Source: Enoplolaimus lenunculus (Eukaryota > Nematoda > Enoplea > Enoplida > Thoracostomopsidae). Taken from it: a stretch of 64,000 nt of DNA. Every line of letters begins with the position of its first letter. Positions within the stretch are counted from its first letter, which is position 1. The position numbers and the translations under genes are program-made. Below are positions 12,283-26,537 of this stretch, one piece after another. The stretch lies in contig JASANG010000231.1 of assembly GCA_030248215.1 (NCBI GenBank), positions 1 through 64,000 on the forward strand, read 5' to 3'. Under the pieces are notes generated by a model, which did no database searches, was not told the DNA's origin, and worked only from the letters and a program-made list of their open reading frames with translations.

Positions 12283-12957
12283 ATAAATTGTCTTAAAATC
12301 TCAAGACTCATACTTTCTTAAATTTTCTAGACATAAATTTGTTTTATTTTAGACATTAATAGTCTTAAACAGCTCAGAAATTTGTTTCTTAAACGGTTAA
12401 AACATAAATGTCTAACATTCAAGGAATTGCTATTGCCAATTAATAAGACACAAATTTCTTTCTTTCAAGAAACAGGTGTCTTATTCGAGAATTAATTTTC
12501 TGATTTTTATGTATGTAAAAACGTTGCTCCGTTTATATTCTTACGAGAGTATATAAATAATCAAGTTTCAAGAATGCTTTGAGCACAACCTCCCCCCAAC
12601 CTTTAGTTTACGTCTTGAGCGTATTTTAGGTTGCAATATTACGGTATTGGGTAAAGCTTTAGCTCCCAATTTTGGAGTCCGTTTGCGTGCCAAATCTGAG
12701 TTTTATTTAAGACATATTTGTCTCAGTTTCAGAATATTTGTCTTGTATTTAAGAAATATTTTTCTTCATTGTTTATAGAACAAAGTCTTAAATTTCAGAC
12801 ATTTAAGTGTGAAAAGTTATAATTCAATATTTCTGAAAACTTTAAGAAATAAACGTGGAATTCAAGACATATATTTTTGAAGTCTGTATCAAGACATAAT
12901 TGTCTTAAATTTCATACAATATTTCTTGAATACAAGACGATTTATGTTGTGTGTAGG
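12283..12957. mobile_element. Fold-back element rich in AAGACA/TGTCTT
   Basis: The ends (tcacataaaataaattgtctt and aagacgatttatgttgtgtg) are inverted relatives. The interior repeats short palindromes such as aagacataaatgtctt. It is about 675 bases long with no coding frame. The superfamily cannot be assigned because no clear target duplication is visible. Confidence 0.55.
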
Positions 12958-12959
12958 AC

Positions 12960-14210
12960 CTATTTAGTTTGTGACTATCCTAACGCCGTCCATAGCTGGT
13001 GGATAAGTTGTGCGGCGCCGGTTGACATTCAAATCGCCTAAAAACTACAAAGCGCCGCCCAAAGGAGGAAACGAAACGCTGAACATTTTACCGAATGAAT
13101 TTGAGCTTACGAACCATTTGGTTATATTTATATTGTACTTAATACTGAATTTTCAATTTTATTTCTAACAGAAAGAAATGTTGCTTAACAATAATGAACG
13201 CAACATAAAGATAAAACATGATGAATTGAAAAACTCAACCAACAAATATATATCATGGTAACAACGGAAACGGAAAACGGATATTGAAGTTTAAAAGTTT
13301 CAAAATTGTTTTATTTTTCTGCCAACACAAATGAGGCATGCATAAATTTGCCGTTTTTCAAAATTTCAAACAAAAAATGGCGAATGCATCGAAATTGTTA
13401 AGATTTTGGACCAATTTCGTACTTCTTATTTCATTCGGAACAATTGCAGCATATCTGTAACAAAAAATGCGATATACATATGTGATTTATAACTAGCTAC
13501 GGACACCCAATTTTATCGAAAACGGAAGCGGATGTCCAGCTTTTCGCGGGCGTACGGTGCCCCCATATGGTATCGTACGCAACTTGCCATACGGCATCGT
13601 ATGCAACTTGCCGTACGGCTCTTACGGGCGTGCACGACAAGTATAGAACCACCATAAAACTGAGATAACGTTTGCGGAACAGCCAAGTCTATAGTCTTTT
13701 TCCTCGATTATATATTTATTTTCACTTTGCAATTTAAATTTTTTTCCTTTTTTTCTAAACGAAAAAATGTAGTTTTATTATTTATTTTTGTATAAAGCGT
13801 TAAAATGTACAGATGAGTACACTGACGTGGGCAACCTGGTACTTAATATAAGGTTCATTTTGAACAGCGAGCAATTCATAATGTTACATAATTGATTGAC
13901 ATTAATGTGATATGTTGATGTTTAACTGAAAGCTGTTCATTCTGATGACTCGAAACTGACAAATTATTTCTAAAATTATATTATTGACATATGGTAGATA
14001 ATACAAAATATGGCAAATATTTCCTTTTTTGGGGGTTTAACAGTAGCATAGAGCATTTTTCTAAACTTAAGCACCGTTTTCAATGCATTAATAAGTCTAA
14101 AACTAAATTTAAACCAACGTCGAAGTAAAAATTAGGCAAAATTCTTACAAATTACTTGCAAGAAGTGTTTTGTGACTTTCTGATTTTCAACAGAAAAGTT
14201 ATGCCCTAAG
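12960..14210. other. No gene seen; short GTACGGC-type repeat
   Basis: About 13545-13640 holds imperfect repeats of tatggtatcgtacgcaacttgcc, related to the CGTACGG-rich minisatellite blocks at 27347 and 55572. The rest is AT-rich and featureless. Confidence 0.5.
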
Positions 14211-14214
14211 TATA

Positions 14215-14460
14215 GACGACGGCAGTAACAGCGGTATAAGGATATTCGAAAGACTAAGCCTCAGCGTAAGGATAAGCGTGTAGCTTAATCTAGATCCAAA
14301 GCCTACGGTTAAGCTTTGATATTCGCAAGCCGCAGCCTAAACCTCAGCGAAAGAATAAGCCTATAACTTAACTTAGACTCAAAGTCTAAGTTTAGGCGAA
14401 AATTTAATTCAATGCTTAAAGCTTACCTTATTGCAGTCCCACAGCAAAATCGTTTGCTCC
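14215..14460. mobile_element. TTAGGC-rich MITE, diverged copy
   Basis: Many degenerate GCCTAA units (gactaagcctcagcgtaagg, gcctaaacctcagc), then the family 3' block gcttaccttattgcagtccc. The termini are poorly preserved. Confidence 0.55.
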
Positions 14461-14479
14461 GCAGTTATATATCTGCGAA

Positions 14480-15455
14480 AGTAAATAAACAAGCTCCAAT
14501 TGAGTTAACCTTACTCGGCTTTTGAAGTAAATCCGCTTTGCTAACACGTAATATTTTGGGCAATGATGTTGTGTATTTAATATTGCAAATTTTTGTTTAT
14601 ATTTACAATTTAATTAATTAACGCTAAAAATAGTGTTGATAAAATAAATTCTCGTATATATATTTGACACATTTTATAACATTAATGATGATGTATGTTT
14701 TCTGAATAAATTTTGCCCATTTTGTGATCAATCCCGCTGTGAGCGAGAGCAGATCTCTTGAAAGAATGTGTGTAAAACGTTTTTGACTGCTCAAGTTCAA
14801 TGCAAAATATATTATGCATCGGTAGTACGGCTCGTGCGTGGCCGATTTTCAATCAAGAAAACACACAAAATTATATTCATTGTGTTTATTTTAAATGTGT
14901 ATTGTTTATAAAAATGTGTTTATGAAACGCTTTTTTTTCGTTGCTTATGAACATTTTTGTACAGTTTCTAAATATATTTTTTCCGTCAGCTGAAAACGGC
15001 CGGGCGTCACTTTGCGTTATTAATACAGTAAACAGCGTCGAATTTGAGAAATATATCGACCGAATACATTTCACAATACACCATACAATAGTTTTTGGTG
15101 GTGTTATATTAGAAGAAATCGGAAAGAAACATAGTAAATAACAGCTGATTATATTGACTTTTGTTTAGATTTTTATTCTTTAAAATATTACTAAAATTTT
15201 TTTAGCCAACTGTATTAATAAATACTGAATTTTCAACGATTTAAACTAAGGAGAAATACTTTTAATTTTAAGTTTGGAATAAAGCTATATATGTGTTACC
15301 ACTTAATAGTTTTGTCAACTCCAAAATTACCTTGGGCAAAGATCAGCGCTACCCCCGCGGGCTTATAGGCACTGGCCTGGTTCAGAAAATTTTCTTTAGT
15401 TTCAAAAAAATTTCTTGTTATCTTGATCTTGCTAAAAATGTTCTTGCCACCTCTA
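14480..15455. other. No gene seen
   Basis: AT-rich spacer without a supported gene. The two overlapping open frames at about 14886-15141 on opposite strands have no domain. Confidence 0.5.
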
Positions 15456-15469
15456 CTACACTGTAAAAT

Positions 15470-15690
15470 TCAGTGTGTTGATTGAAACTCAGAATGAATT
15501 AAACCACTCAGTCAGAGTTAGAACTATCAGAACTCACAATTTTGACTTGATCCAATTACTTCTGAGTTATTTCATCAACTCACTCAGAGTCAACTCAACT
15601 CAGAGTGAGAAGCAACTCAACTCAGAGTGAGTTAATGTTTACTAATGTTGATTTACAAATAACCAACTCGCTAGCTGAGTTGACTGATAA
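15470..15690. repeat. Short tandem/palindromic repeat of ACTCAGAGTGAGTT
   Basis: The motif (gt)caactcaactcagagtgag recurs several times between 15470 and 15640 in both senses. Likely part of a decayed fold-back element. Confidence 0.6.
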
Positions 15691-16315
15691 CCTCACAGGA
15701 ATTTATAGTGAAGCAATTCCTGGTAGCAGGGCTGAGTTTAGTAAGTTTAAAAATGTTTGGTCAAATAATGTTATTGAATATATATATATGAAAGTTATGA
15801 GATTATAAAATTTAGTTGCTCAAACGCAACTTCAGGCTCGAAGTTTAAATAATTTTATGATTAAGCAACTGCAGAATACTTTATTTTAAAAGTTGGGTAT
15901 TTATGTGTCAAACTCCACTAAATTTGTCAATAAAACGCACATATTAATACTCTTACGCAGAAAAGCATGAACCAATCTTGTTTTAACGGGATTAAAAAAT
16001 ATTGTTTCTTATTTTAATATCGTAATCTTTTTCTGCTTGTACTAAAAATTTCAATGTTTACTTACTTGTCACACGTCTTTATCCATCTGGTGTATCCGTG
16101 AACATACTTGAAGAAAAAATGTGCAGAGCGTAATTTAAAGAGAAAAATAACTAAATGCAGCGAAATGTGTGTAGAGTTATCGTAAACAGAATTCGCTGCT
16201 AATTTTACGCATTTAAAGCTTAAAGTTAGAAATGTAAATCTATTAAAGAATGCTAATTGCGTATATTTTATTCGGAGAATTTTTCCATTATAGTTACCAA
16301 CTGAGAATCTTTCCA

Positions 16316-16578
16316 TTAACTCTTTCTCACATGAATATTTTCAATTTCATATGAGGGGCACTTTCAAGGTAAGATTCGATCCCCAGCCTCTCTTGTGGGA
16401 GGCGTTTACGATGACCACTAAGCTATACGAGTTGGACGCTCGAGCCCGAGGGGACTCTCACGTCCTGTAGAGATTTTGCACTGCACATATATGTTAGAAT
16501 TGTTGAACACTGCTCACAGTGTCTGTGTTGCTCGTATATTACTTGTATTTAGTTGCTCATAGGATACTAAAGGGTTAA
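16316..16578 (-). mobile_element. TTAA-flanked MITE with tRNA-Gly-like core, copy 2
   Basis: TTAA at both ends, with inverted ends CTCTTTCTCACATGA and AGTATCCTATGAGC-type. The tRNA-like core reads on the minus strand at about 16377-16445 and keeps the CGCCTCCCAC motif with one change. Confidence 0.75.
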
Positions 16579-16739
16579 CAGATTACCCTGTAGTCCCTAC
16601 CAAAATCAGCCAACAAATCACAAACGAACGAAATGTGGTAATATTTTAGGGCGATAATTTTATATGATGGTTATTAAATAATACAAGCTTGATCGTGGTT
16701 TGAAGTTAAAGTCAACGTAGAGTTGAATTCAATTCAACA

Positions 16740-16752
16740 TTTCACAGCAATG
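16740..16752 (+). promoter_or_regulatory. Possible splice-leader acceptor before the Kazal gene start
   Basis: The bases just before the ATG read acatttcacagcaATG, a good nematode 3' splice site only two bases upstream of the start and without an obvious upstream exon. A similar TTTCACAG lies 5' of the DEG/ENaC start. This is suggestive only. Confidence 0.3.
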
Positions 16753-19700
16753 ATTACTCAAGCTTACCTCATAAGATTTGGTAAGTTGACAAAAAATATT
16801 TGCATCGTCAGAGTCCATAACAAGACTACTCAAACTATTTAAACTCTTGAACCCTATAACTAGCATTGCCAACTTTGTGATTTTCCCATATGGTGACGAT
16901 CTTTTTTGTCATTCGAAATTGTACAGCAATGTATATCGTGTTTAGCAATTAGTTCGACGCCGAAACCGCGAAATATTTTTTAATTCGTATCATATCGTCC
17001 GCCGCCACATTTTCCAGTTATTTGATTAGAAAACATTTTGTGAGGTCTTAACGAATAATTTGCATTGCAAAATTTTTACATCGGGCGAAACTTCCACTAT
17101 ATTCACTTGATGTTCCGCTGAGTTACAGCATAAAATTGAACTTAGTACAGTTGGACGACCTATTTTAGTGAAATATCGCACTTTTTACATGCAATTTTAT
17201 TTCAAACATGTGAAGCACTAAAATCAAAATTAATTATTGTATTTCAGCAGCGTTTGCTACAACTGTAATCCTGTTTCTTAATGTACTTCGTAAAGTATCC
17301 GCCGACAACTGCCAATGTCTTGGTGAACTATTCAATCCAGTTTGTGGAACGACGAGATCGCGCGATCGAACCTTTGTCAATATGTGCCAATTGGAATGTG
17401 CCAAAAAGCGGTTCCCAGGTAGGCTGACTCAAAGCTGTTTGCGACCAGAGATCAATGGTGACGCTGTAATTTTTTGATGGCGTTGGTGTCATCCAACCAT
17501 GCTCTGTACGCGATAGCGTCGCCTAAAGCAACCCGCTGTCACAGGTACAATTCCACTGTTGACCGCACAAACATCCACCCACATGCAATAATTTTACCAA
17601 AAATTGTACGCACCACATGCCATATATGGCACAACCCTTACCGTAGATATAGAAGATTATTATTAATTGTTGCTATCTCATTATTCTTGCCAACGGCTAT
17701 GCGTTCGCAATGCGAGTTATTGTTCCCATTAATATTTCTTTGCACTTTTTTCAATTCGGTTTGAATTTCGTTTATGTTGTGTCAACTATGAAAGTCATAG
17801 CATTAAATAAGGTTCAAGGGGGTGTCAAGTTGGAGCAGTAAACTTTGACTTCATCATGAAATCATTTTTTTATAGTTTTTGACTAAGATTTATGAAATTA
17901 AAAACAGCTTACAACAATAAATATTACGCTGCTATGTAAAGATACAGTGCTTTTGTTATTACTTTTTAACTATGCCTATATCACTACCATCTGTAAATAT
18001 ATACTATCGATTATTACAATTTATTATTATCTGTATAGATTATTGTTATTATTATTATTGTTATTATCTATATTTTAAAGCCGAAACGCTCCACATACAT
18101 ATTCTGGGCAAATTTACAACATTACTTTGTTTACAACAAGTTCTTAGGAAATATATACACGTGATTGTTCTATGAAAAGAAAATTTGCATGGAAACTTTT
18201 GTGCTTTCGCTAACTTTTGAGCATTGCGCAAAGCTTGCAGACTAGTTATTATTTTTATTAATATATTAATAGTAAAAATTTGTTGTATTATTAATATTTT
18301 TTGTATTCATATTAGGATTTGTTTTTTAGATTTAACTGTTGCCCATCGAGGACCGTGTTGTCACAAATCGTGCCCAACTCAACTGGATCCAGTCTGCGAT
18401 AGCAGAGGTACATTTTTCGCAGTTAGCCATTTTCGCTTTACAGAGAATTATGTCAAAAGTGAAACGTTGTTTCAAACGCTTTTCGCATTTCTAACGACAT
18501 GTTTGAATAAGCTTTTTGCAAGAGAACAAACTCAATGCTATTAATTGAAACCTTTTAGCGTTTGTCTGAACGCTATTTTAGCATCCACCGCGCTAAATTT
18601 TTTATTTAATGTTGATTCCCATTGTTTTAAGGCAAAAATTCTTTTGAGCTCCGGCCAATGTATCGAACAATTTGTGGAACAGTACTATAAGAATAGTCCT
18701 AAGCTTAAGCATACGCCGAAGCCTGAGCAAAACATTAGTCTAAAGCTTAAGCTTACTCTATTCCAGTATCACGGAATAACTTTACGCCCCTGATCTTTAC
18801 ACGGCCCTAAGCTTCTTACTTTTTATTGTTTTACATACTAAACAAAATTTAGCTTTGTAATGCTTACCTTAACCCTTTCACTCAGACTATACTATGAGCA
18901 AGTGAACACAATAATGCACGAGCAATGCACACACTGTGAGCGGCATTCAACATTTATAGCATATATGCGCAGTGCAAAATCTTCACAAGTCGTGAGAGCC
19001 CCATCGGGCTCAAGCGTCAAGCCCTATAACTCAGTGGTCATCGTAAACGCCTCCCACCCGTGAGTCTGGGGATCAAATCTTACCTTGAAATGACATCTGA
19101 TATACAACTAAAAATATTCATGTGCGAAAGGTGTTAAAATTTATCAAAATTTAAATTTTTGCTTAACATAGGAATATCACACATGAACCGATGTTACTTC
19201 AAGTACGAACAATGTCGTGCAAATCATTTGGGCAACGCAATATCAATCGCGTACGCTGGATACTGCCAAGGTGATCTTCCTCGGTCAACGGCCAAACAGC
19301 CTGGGTTCAGTTCTTGGTCGCCGAGCCCTACTCAGATTCCAACGTTTGCAAAAGAACCTAAAGGGGCGTATACAAAATCGCCTCGACGGTATAAGCTTCC
19401 CCAACACCTGCTACACCCCTCAGAATCAATTTTAACGGCTGAAGCTGAAAAAAGACTTAGTACAACTCTTGATTTATCTACATTTGCCGCTACTGCTAAC
19501 AGTATTACAACTGAAGAAAATCCATTTTCTTCGACAAAAATTCTGTTACCTTCCGCTGAACATTTTGAGGATCCCAGTTCGGGAGCGACAACACCAAATG
19601 AAAACCTGTCGCTTGAAAAATGTACGCAATCTACGGTGTTTGCTGAATGTACCAAACGCGATCCGGTATGCGATTCCCTTGGCGGCGTATATGAAAATAC

Positions 19701-21214
19701 GTGTGCGTTTAATCGAGCTAATTGCGTTGCAATTGCAATAGGACTGCATGCATTACAACTTGCACCTTGTCCACGATGGGTTCGACTGAATACTCCAAGC
19801 GCAGTTGTTGCTAATGATCTCTTTGGCTGTAGCGGCGATCCCTGCCCGGAATCCATTTTGCCTGTCTGTGGGTCAGATGCCGTGACGTACCAAAATGTTT
19901 GCTTTTTGCTACGCCAAAATTGTAATCGAACAACCACACGCAAACCACAAGTTCTTCTAGCTTTGAACAGACCGTGTCCAATTAAACCAAATTCGGAGCC
20001 AGACCCTAAGTACAAGGAAGGTCAAAATTCAGACCTTTTCCTTGCTCCTTGTCCTACGTTGCCCGCATGTCAGCATAATGATATTCAACCGATTTGTGCA
20101 ACTGACGGTAAAACATACCGAAGTCTATGTGCTTTGGAGCGTGAAAAATGCCTTCTGATACGTCAAAAAGCTTACGAACGCTCTCTGAACCTATCAATGG
20201 TCTATTTTGGACCCTGCCGTCGTAGTTTCACTATTCGACCGTCTTCGGTAGCCTTTTCCACAACTGTTCCAAGTCTCGTTATATTTGATGTACGTCCCGA
20301 ACAAGCTAACGAACACAAGAGTGCTGAAAAGCTGGCTGAGTGTTCAAAATCGTGTTCGGAGCAGCCTCAAAAATTTTGCACTCAAAGCGGTGAGATGTTC
20401 GCCAACGAATGCGAATTTGTCCGACGCAATTGTATCCGCATGATTGATGGACTTCCGCTAATGTTCGTCGAGCCGTGTCCAGAAGCGCTGCCTACGTCAA
20501 TGAAGCCTGCCGAGTCACTTTCTGAACCTGATCATCAACTTCAAAAGCCACCAGTGTCAAGAATTAACCAAATATCTGTCGAGAAACGAATCGCTCAAAA
20601 TCAGCAAAATACTACCGGCTCCATCACGCAGCTTGAACCAACCCCATCTGACGCTTCAACCAGAGTCAAATTTGAACTACAGACCAATCGTTGTCAATTT
20701 TCGTGTCCTAAAATTTACACACCCCTGTGCGACGACCGGGGTGACACACACGCGAATCGGTGTATGTACGATTATGCAAATTGTGTTCGACAACAAACAG
20801 GCAGATCTGTGACCACTATCGCTCACGTAGGGCCTTGTGTCAACTTGGCCGGTTCTGAAAGCTTACAACCATTTTTGACAGCTATTGCAACAACAATCCC
20901 CCCTATAACACAGCCGAGTTTGCCATTTTCGGTTCCGCAGGGTGTTAGCGAAGGCTGGACAGGTGGGAGTATAGCGGCTACCCCTCCAGTACTGTATCCT
21001 GATGGCAAGCTCAATTTTGTTGATTTTGGTCGAGCTGTACGACAGCGAACGCAATGGCGAGAACCTACGCATCTTGGCGAGTGGAAAGGCACCATTTCCG
21101 GACCGTCGTTTGCATCAACTTCGCAAATAGCACCGAAGGACGCTGTCACCCAACCAACACAGTACTCTTTGCAGTCTCAGCAACATCAACAAGAGCAGCA
21201 ACAACCCTACCACG

Positions 21215-21270
<56 letters not shown>

Positions 21271-22729
21271 CTGCAAAAACAACAGAATCGACCACCGCAA
21301 CAACAGCAACAGGAACAATTACAGAACGATGATCAACTGTTGACGCAACAAATTGAGTTAGAATTGCAGCGACAATTACAAATGCAACAATTACAACAAT
21401 TACAACTACAACAGCAACAACAATATTTGTTGCATTTGCAAAAGTTACAGTTGCAACAACAACAACAGCAGCAGCAGCAGCAACAGCGATTCCAACAATC
21501 ACACCTCAACGGTTTTTCACCATATTTAGGTTTCGCTGAGTCTGCCATTGGCATAAATATCCCACATCATCAGCCCAGTTCTACTTTGCCATCTATTCGC
21601 CTGCAACCAGAACAGCCATTGGGAACAGACAATCCGATACTTTTAGAAGAACGCCTAAACAGTTTAGTTGTCGAAAATTGGACCCCACGTCCTGGTATCG
21701 CAGCCCCAAAATCAGCAGCGGATTGTGACCTTGCGTGCAAGAAGCGTTTGTTCAGCCCGGTTTGCGATTCGACCGGGCAAACGCATCAAAACGAATGCGA
21801 ATTTGATCAAATTGTTTGCCGCGCACGCTTACTGAATAAAGTTGCACCGCGGTTAGTTAAGCGTGGCGCATGCGGCAATGTTACCGCTGAGCGTGTTCAG
21901 TTGTTGCCACAAGACCTAAGTGGTGGTGTGACAGTAACTGAAAATGCTCAGCCGTGCAATGCAGCTTGCACACGCCAGTATAAGCCGGTGTGTGATAGCC
22001 GTGGAGTAACACACGCAAATAAGTGTACATTTGAGTACAATGTTTGCATTGCCCGAGTTTCGTCGGGTGGTGTAGTGCAGGACCGTGTTGCTGATTTACA
22101 GATTATTTTTGAGGGGGCTTGTGATTCACCCCCTTTGTGGTTCTTGAACGCTAACAGAAATCAGTTTGGTATTGGGGTGACAAGCTCAACTGCAACAGTT
22201 ATAAACGAACTGAACAATAACTGGATTGAAACCCCTACTGCAGTGTTCGCTTCAGGAGTAAGAAAACGTCCTGTGAGCACTAAAGCAGGACTGTCGAACG
22301 TACCATTAAAAAGTCAACGTAATCAACCTAAATTAGCTCCGTCTATTGATCCAGAATTACAGAAATTGCCAGAAACTCAAAGAGAAGTCGAAAGGCTTCG
22401 CGAAATTCCTAAAGCACTCGAAGAGCGACTAAAACAACAACAATATTGGCATCAACAGCAGCAACAGAAACAACAATTATTCGAACAACACGCTACCCGT
22501 GATGCATTTCTAAAACTTCAACAACAGCAACATCGACAACTTCAGTATCCATTGCACCAACAACAGGATCAGGAAAATTTTCAAAAACTACTGTTGCAAC
22601 GGCAACTTTTGCAATCGCGACAAGTTAGTGCACAGCAAGCTGCCGTTTCACCAAGGTTTCTTCAGCAGCAACATAGTCTGCTGCAACAACAACAACAACA
22701 ACAACAACCGCAACAACAACAGCAGCAGC

Positions 22730-22775
<46 letters not shown>

Positions 22776-22793
22776 GCAACAACAACAACAACT

Positions 22794-22839
<46 letters not shown>

Positions 22840-23269
22840 AAACAACAACAGCAGCAGCAACAACAACAACTACAACAACAACAACAACAACAACAACAAC
22901 AGTTGGCGAGCGAACGTGCCAGTGAAATATTAATCGCGCCGTCTGGCGCCCAGCCAATTATTCAAGCAACACCAGCTGTCAACATCAATTCTGCCAGTTT
23001 TTCACAACAAACTGTTACAAAACTGAGGGAAACACTTGATGATCAAACACAACTGCAACAACAACAACAACAACAACAACAGCAACACCACCACAACCAC
23101 CACCAGCAACAGCAACAACAAGAACAAAAACAAGGACAAGAACAACAACAGCAACAACAACAACAACAACAACAACCACAGCAACAACAACAACAAAAAC
23201 AACAACAAAGATCACAAGAACAAGAACAAGAACAAGAACAAGAACAAGAACAACAACAACAACAACAAG

Positions 23270-23323
<54 letters not shown>

Positions 23324-24638
23324 CATCACAAAATCGACCTTTAAACGCACAACAGTGTGATTTGTTCAAATGTAACAAAATCGATGACCGCAGCCGAATT
23401 TGTGATCAAGACTTTATTGAATATCGCAATCTGTGCGCATTTAACGTTGCAAGTTGCCAACGCTGGGCACAGACTGGTGGCGCAAATGAACGAAGACTTC
23501 GCAACTTTGGTAGTTGTTCTTCGGTTCAACTTGGACCAGCAGGACAGTCAACTTCAGAAAAAGCTACCTCAGCGCTCTCTGTAGAAGCCACAGTGGTTAA
23601 AAATGACCAAAATCGAACAACAACAACAACAACAAACCTGAAGGTGACTGGAGTACGTTGTGATCCAACTGATTGTTCTCAAAGCGACGCGTCTAGCGGA
23701 CCAGTTTGTGATTCCGTGGGCGAAACTCACGCAAGCATTTGTTCGTTTAACCATCAGCGATGTGTGACTAAATTTCGGTTTGGGTACGTCCCTCGCGCTG
23801 ATTCGAATACCGAACTGAACGTGCGGCAAAATTTCGTAACAATCTTACGTCGTGGATTTTGTTCTGTTCCCAGTCAGCTTTCAGACGGACCAAAGTTCGA
23901 AAGAAAATGTGATACAGTTTGTAACGAATACACTGGAACGCCAATTTGTGATAACCGGGGCAAAACGCACAATAATCTGTGTTTGTTCAACCAAGCACTG
24001 TGTTTAGAGATGGAACAACAAGCTCGAAACCGCGCTGTGGTAACCCTTGATATTAGCTATGTTGGTCCTTGCAAAACAGCAACTAATCCGCTTGTTCGAG
24101 GAGGAACATCTTTTGCACCGGTACACCCAACACCGGTTACTCGAACCAGAGACCTTAATGAGAAACCAATCGACTGCAACCAGCCTCCTAAATGCAACGG
24201 AAACAACCACGGCGACACTGGTGACCTGTTACGTGCTGCAAGATTTCCAGGACGACAGCTGGCGAAATCAATTGCAGTGAATGCAGTATGCGACGAGTAC
24301 GGCAAAACGCACGCAAGTCTTTGTCATTACAAATGGTATCGTCATTGCGGTCTAAAACAGCAAAATCAACCACAGTCCAAATCAGGAACATGGAATGAGT
24401 TAAACAGATCCGACAAAAATTTAGATATGGACCGCCCTCGATTTCTACGAAGTCTTGGATTATGCACTCCTGGCGTAGTTCCACACTTGTGTGATTACTT
24501 GTGTACAGAAGAATCGGCACCTCTTTGTGATAACACCGGAAGTCAGCACCGGAATTTGTGTCAATTTAAAGTGTCACGTTGTATTCGAAGTAAACTTGGT
24601 CGCCGAAACGATAACGGGAACGATATAAATGTCGGCGC

Positions 24639-24687
<49 letters not shown>

Positions 24688-26504
24688 TATAATAATAAGA
24701 ATAAAAATAATAATAATAATAGTGATAACAATGACGATGCTTACTACAATTTACTTATTGTTCATTTCGGTACTTGTATACCTGATATTCAGTATTCAGT
24801 TATTGATACGTGCTCGTCAGCGTGCACTCATGAAACTGATCCAGTATGCGATAGCGCAGGCAAAACGCATGATAATGTATGCAAATTTAACTACGCTCTT
24901 TGTCAACAAAATAAAAAATTTTCTGTTCTAAAGGCACCCTCGGTCGTAAACGGCGGACTTGGTGCAACTGTTCACAGTTTACAAGATCCATTTCTTTCAA
25001 TTGATATTATGCATCGTGGACACTGTCAATCGAAGCCTAAACCCTCAAAACAATCGCTGCAACCTTTGAGAAAAATTGAAATTCCACAGGAACAGTTGCC
25101 AAAATCAGCAGTAGCAGAAGAGTCGCGGGGTTCCAGCTTATCGGAATGGCCCAGACAACAAGATGTTGGCGATATACAACAAGCGAAGATTCCTCTGGTC
25201 AAGCGAATACTAGCGAAATCGTCAAAATGCTACGACGAACCTCCATTAACAAGAGCTACACAACCGATTGAATTAAACACTCTGGAAATTGTCAGAAACA
25301 CGACAGTGAGTGAGTTGGAAACAAAATCCCGCACCACGAGCGCCGCAATGAAAACGGATAAAATTGAAGAAGGGAATACGACAAAAAACGGCAAAATTAC
25401 AACGGACTCAGCTAAGACACAAAACATGACAGTGAATAAAGAAAATATGACGGAAACAAATGAAACAACTGATGTCAGTAGAAAAAGTACAACGAAACAC
25501 ATTGAGGCAACAGCATCAACTGAAAAAGGAACAATGTTTATGCTGGCTCCAGCGCTTTTGACAGACGAAAATAGTTCATCGGAAAGCGACAAAGCGGAAA
25601 AGTTGTCAAGTTCAAAAGCAAGTGAACAACAAGCGGTCATAAATCAAACAGATATCAGCAAGGAAGTAGGACAATTCAGCGGAACTCGAGCAATTGAAGA
25701 ACTGTCTGGAAGTATTTTAGAAGACGCCCCATTTCTACTGGATCAAGCGCTGGATTTTTTGTACAACGGACGAAATCGTGGAGAAACAAGTATAACGGAA
25801 CAATCACGGGAAATTCCAGATAGCGGTATGGAATTAAACGAGGATTATAACAACGATAACTCGGACATAGCCAATCTGGAAAAACAGCGGATACCTTCAG
25901 AATCTTCCCAGGGACCGTTGGTCCACCACGGTGGCTCAGCGCTGAATCTGCCTTGCCCAGCGGCAACTTGCGATCTGAGTGATTTCCGCCCACTGTGTGA
26001 CGTATACAGCAAAACACACGCTAATCCGTGTGTATTTGACTACGCAAATTGTGTTCATAAATATTTAACAGGACGTCATTTGAATATTGCACATTACGGC
26101 GCATGTAATGCTCATCGTAGGAGGTTTGCACCGCAAACAACACTGCCATTATCAGCAATTAGCACAACTGCAGTACCGATTCCTGATTGGCTATTATTAC
26201 CAACAGGTGTCCTCGATTCTAATTCTATAAAATCAACAACAACAACAACAACGCTACGCTCTCATTTGTCAACTCCAACAACACCGTCCAGACACGCGAC
26301 AAAATTTGAGTTTCCTCGTTTTCGATGGGACTACGACACTTATGTTACACCAAGTGATCCGAAACAAGTGATAAAAACGCCGCCGCGTCAGAGTTTAAAA
26401 TCGAATATTTTAAAACTTCAAACAACAACAGCGTCGGCAACAACTGTCACAAGGAAAACGCCAAAAACAACAACAACAACAACAAAAACAACAATAATAA
26501 AAAC

Positions 26505-26537
<33 letters not shown>

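Noticed and set aside
22625-23350. Poly-Val, poly-Leu and poly-Asn frames over the CAA tracts
   Set aside because: Alternative phases of a microsatellite; the Gln frame is fixed by Kazal cysteines on both sides.
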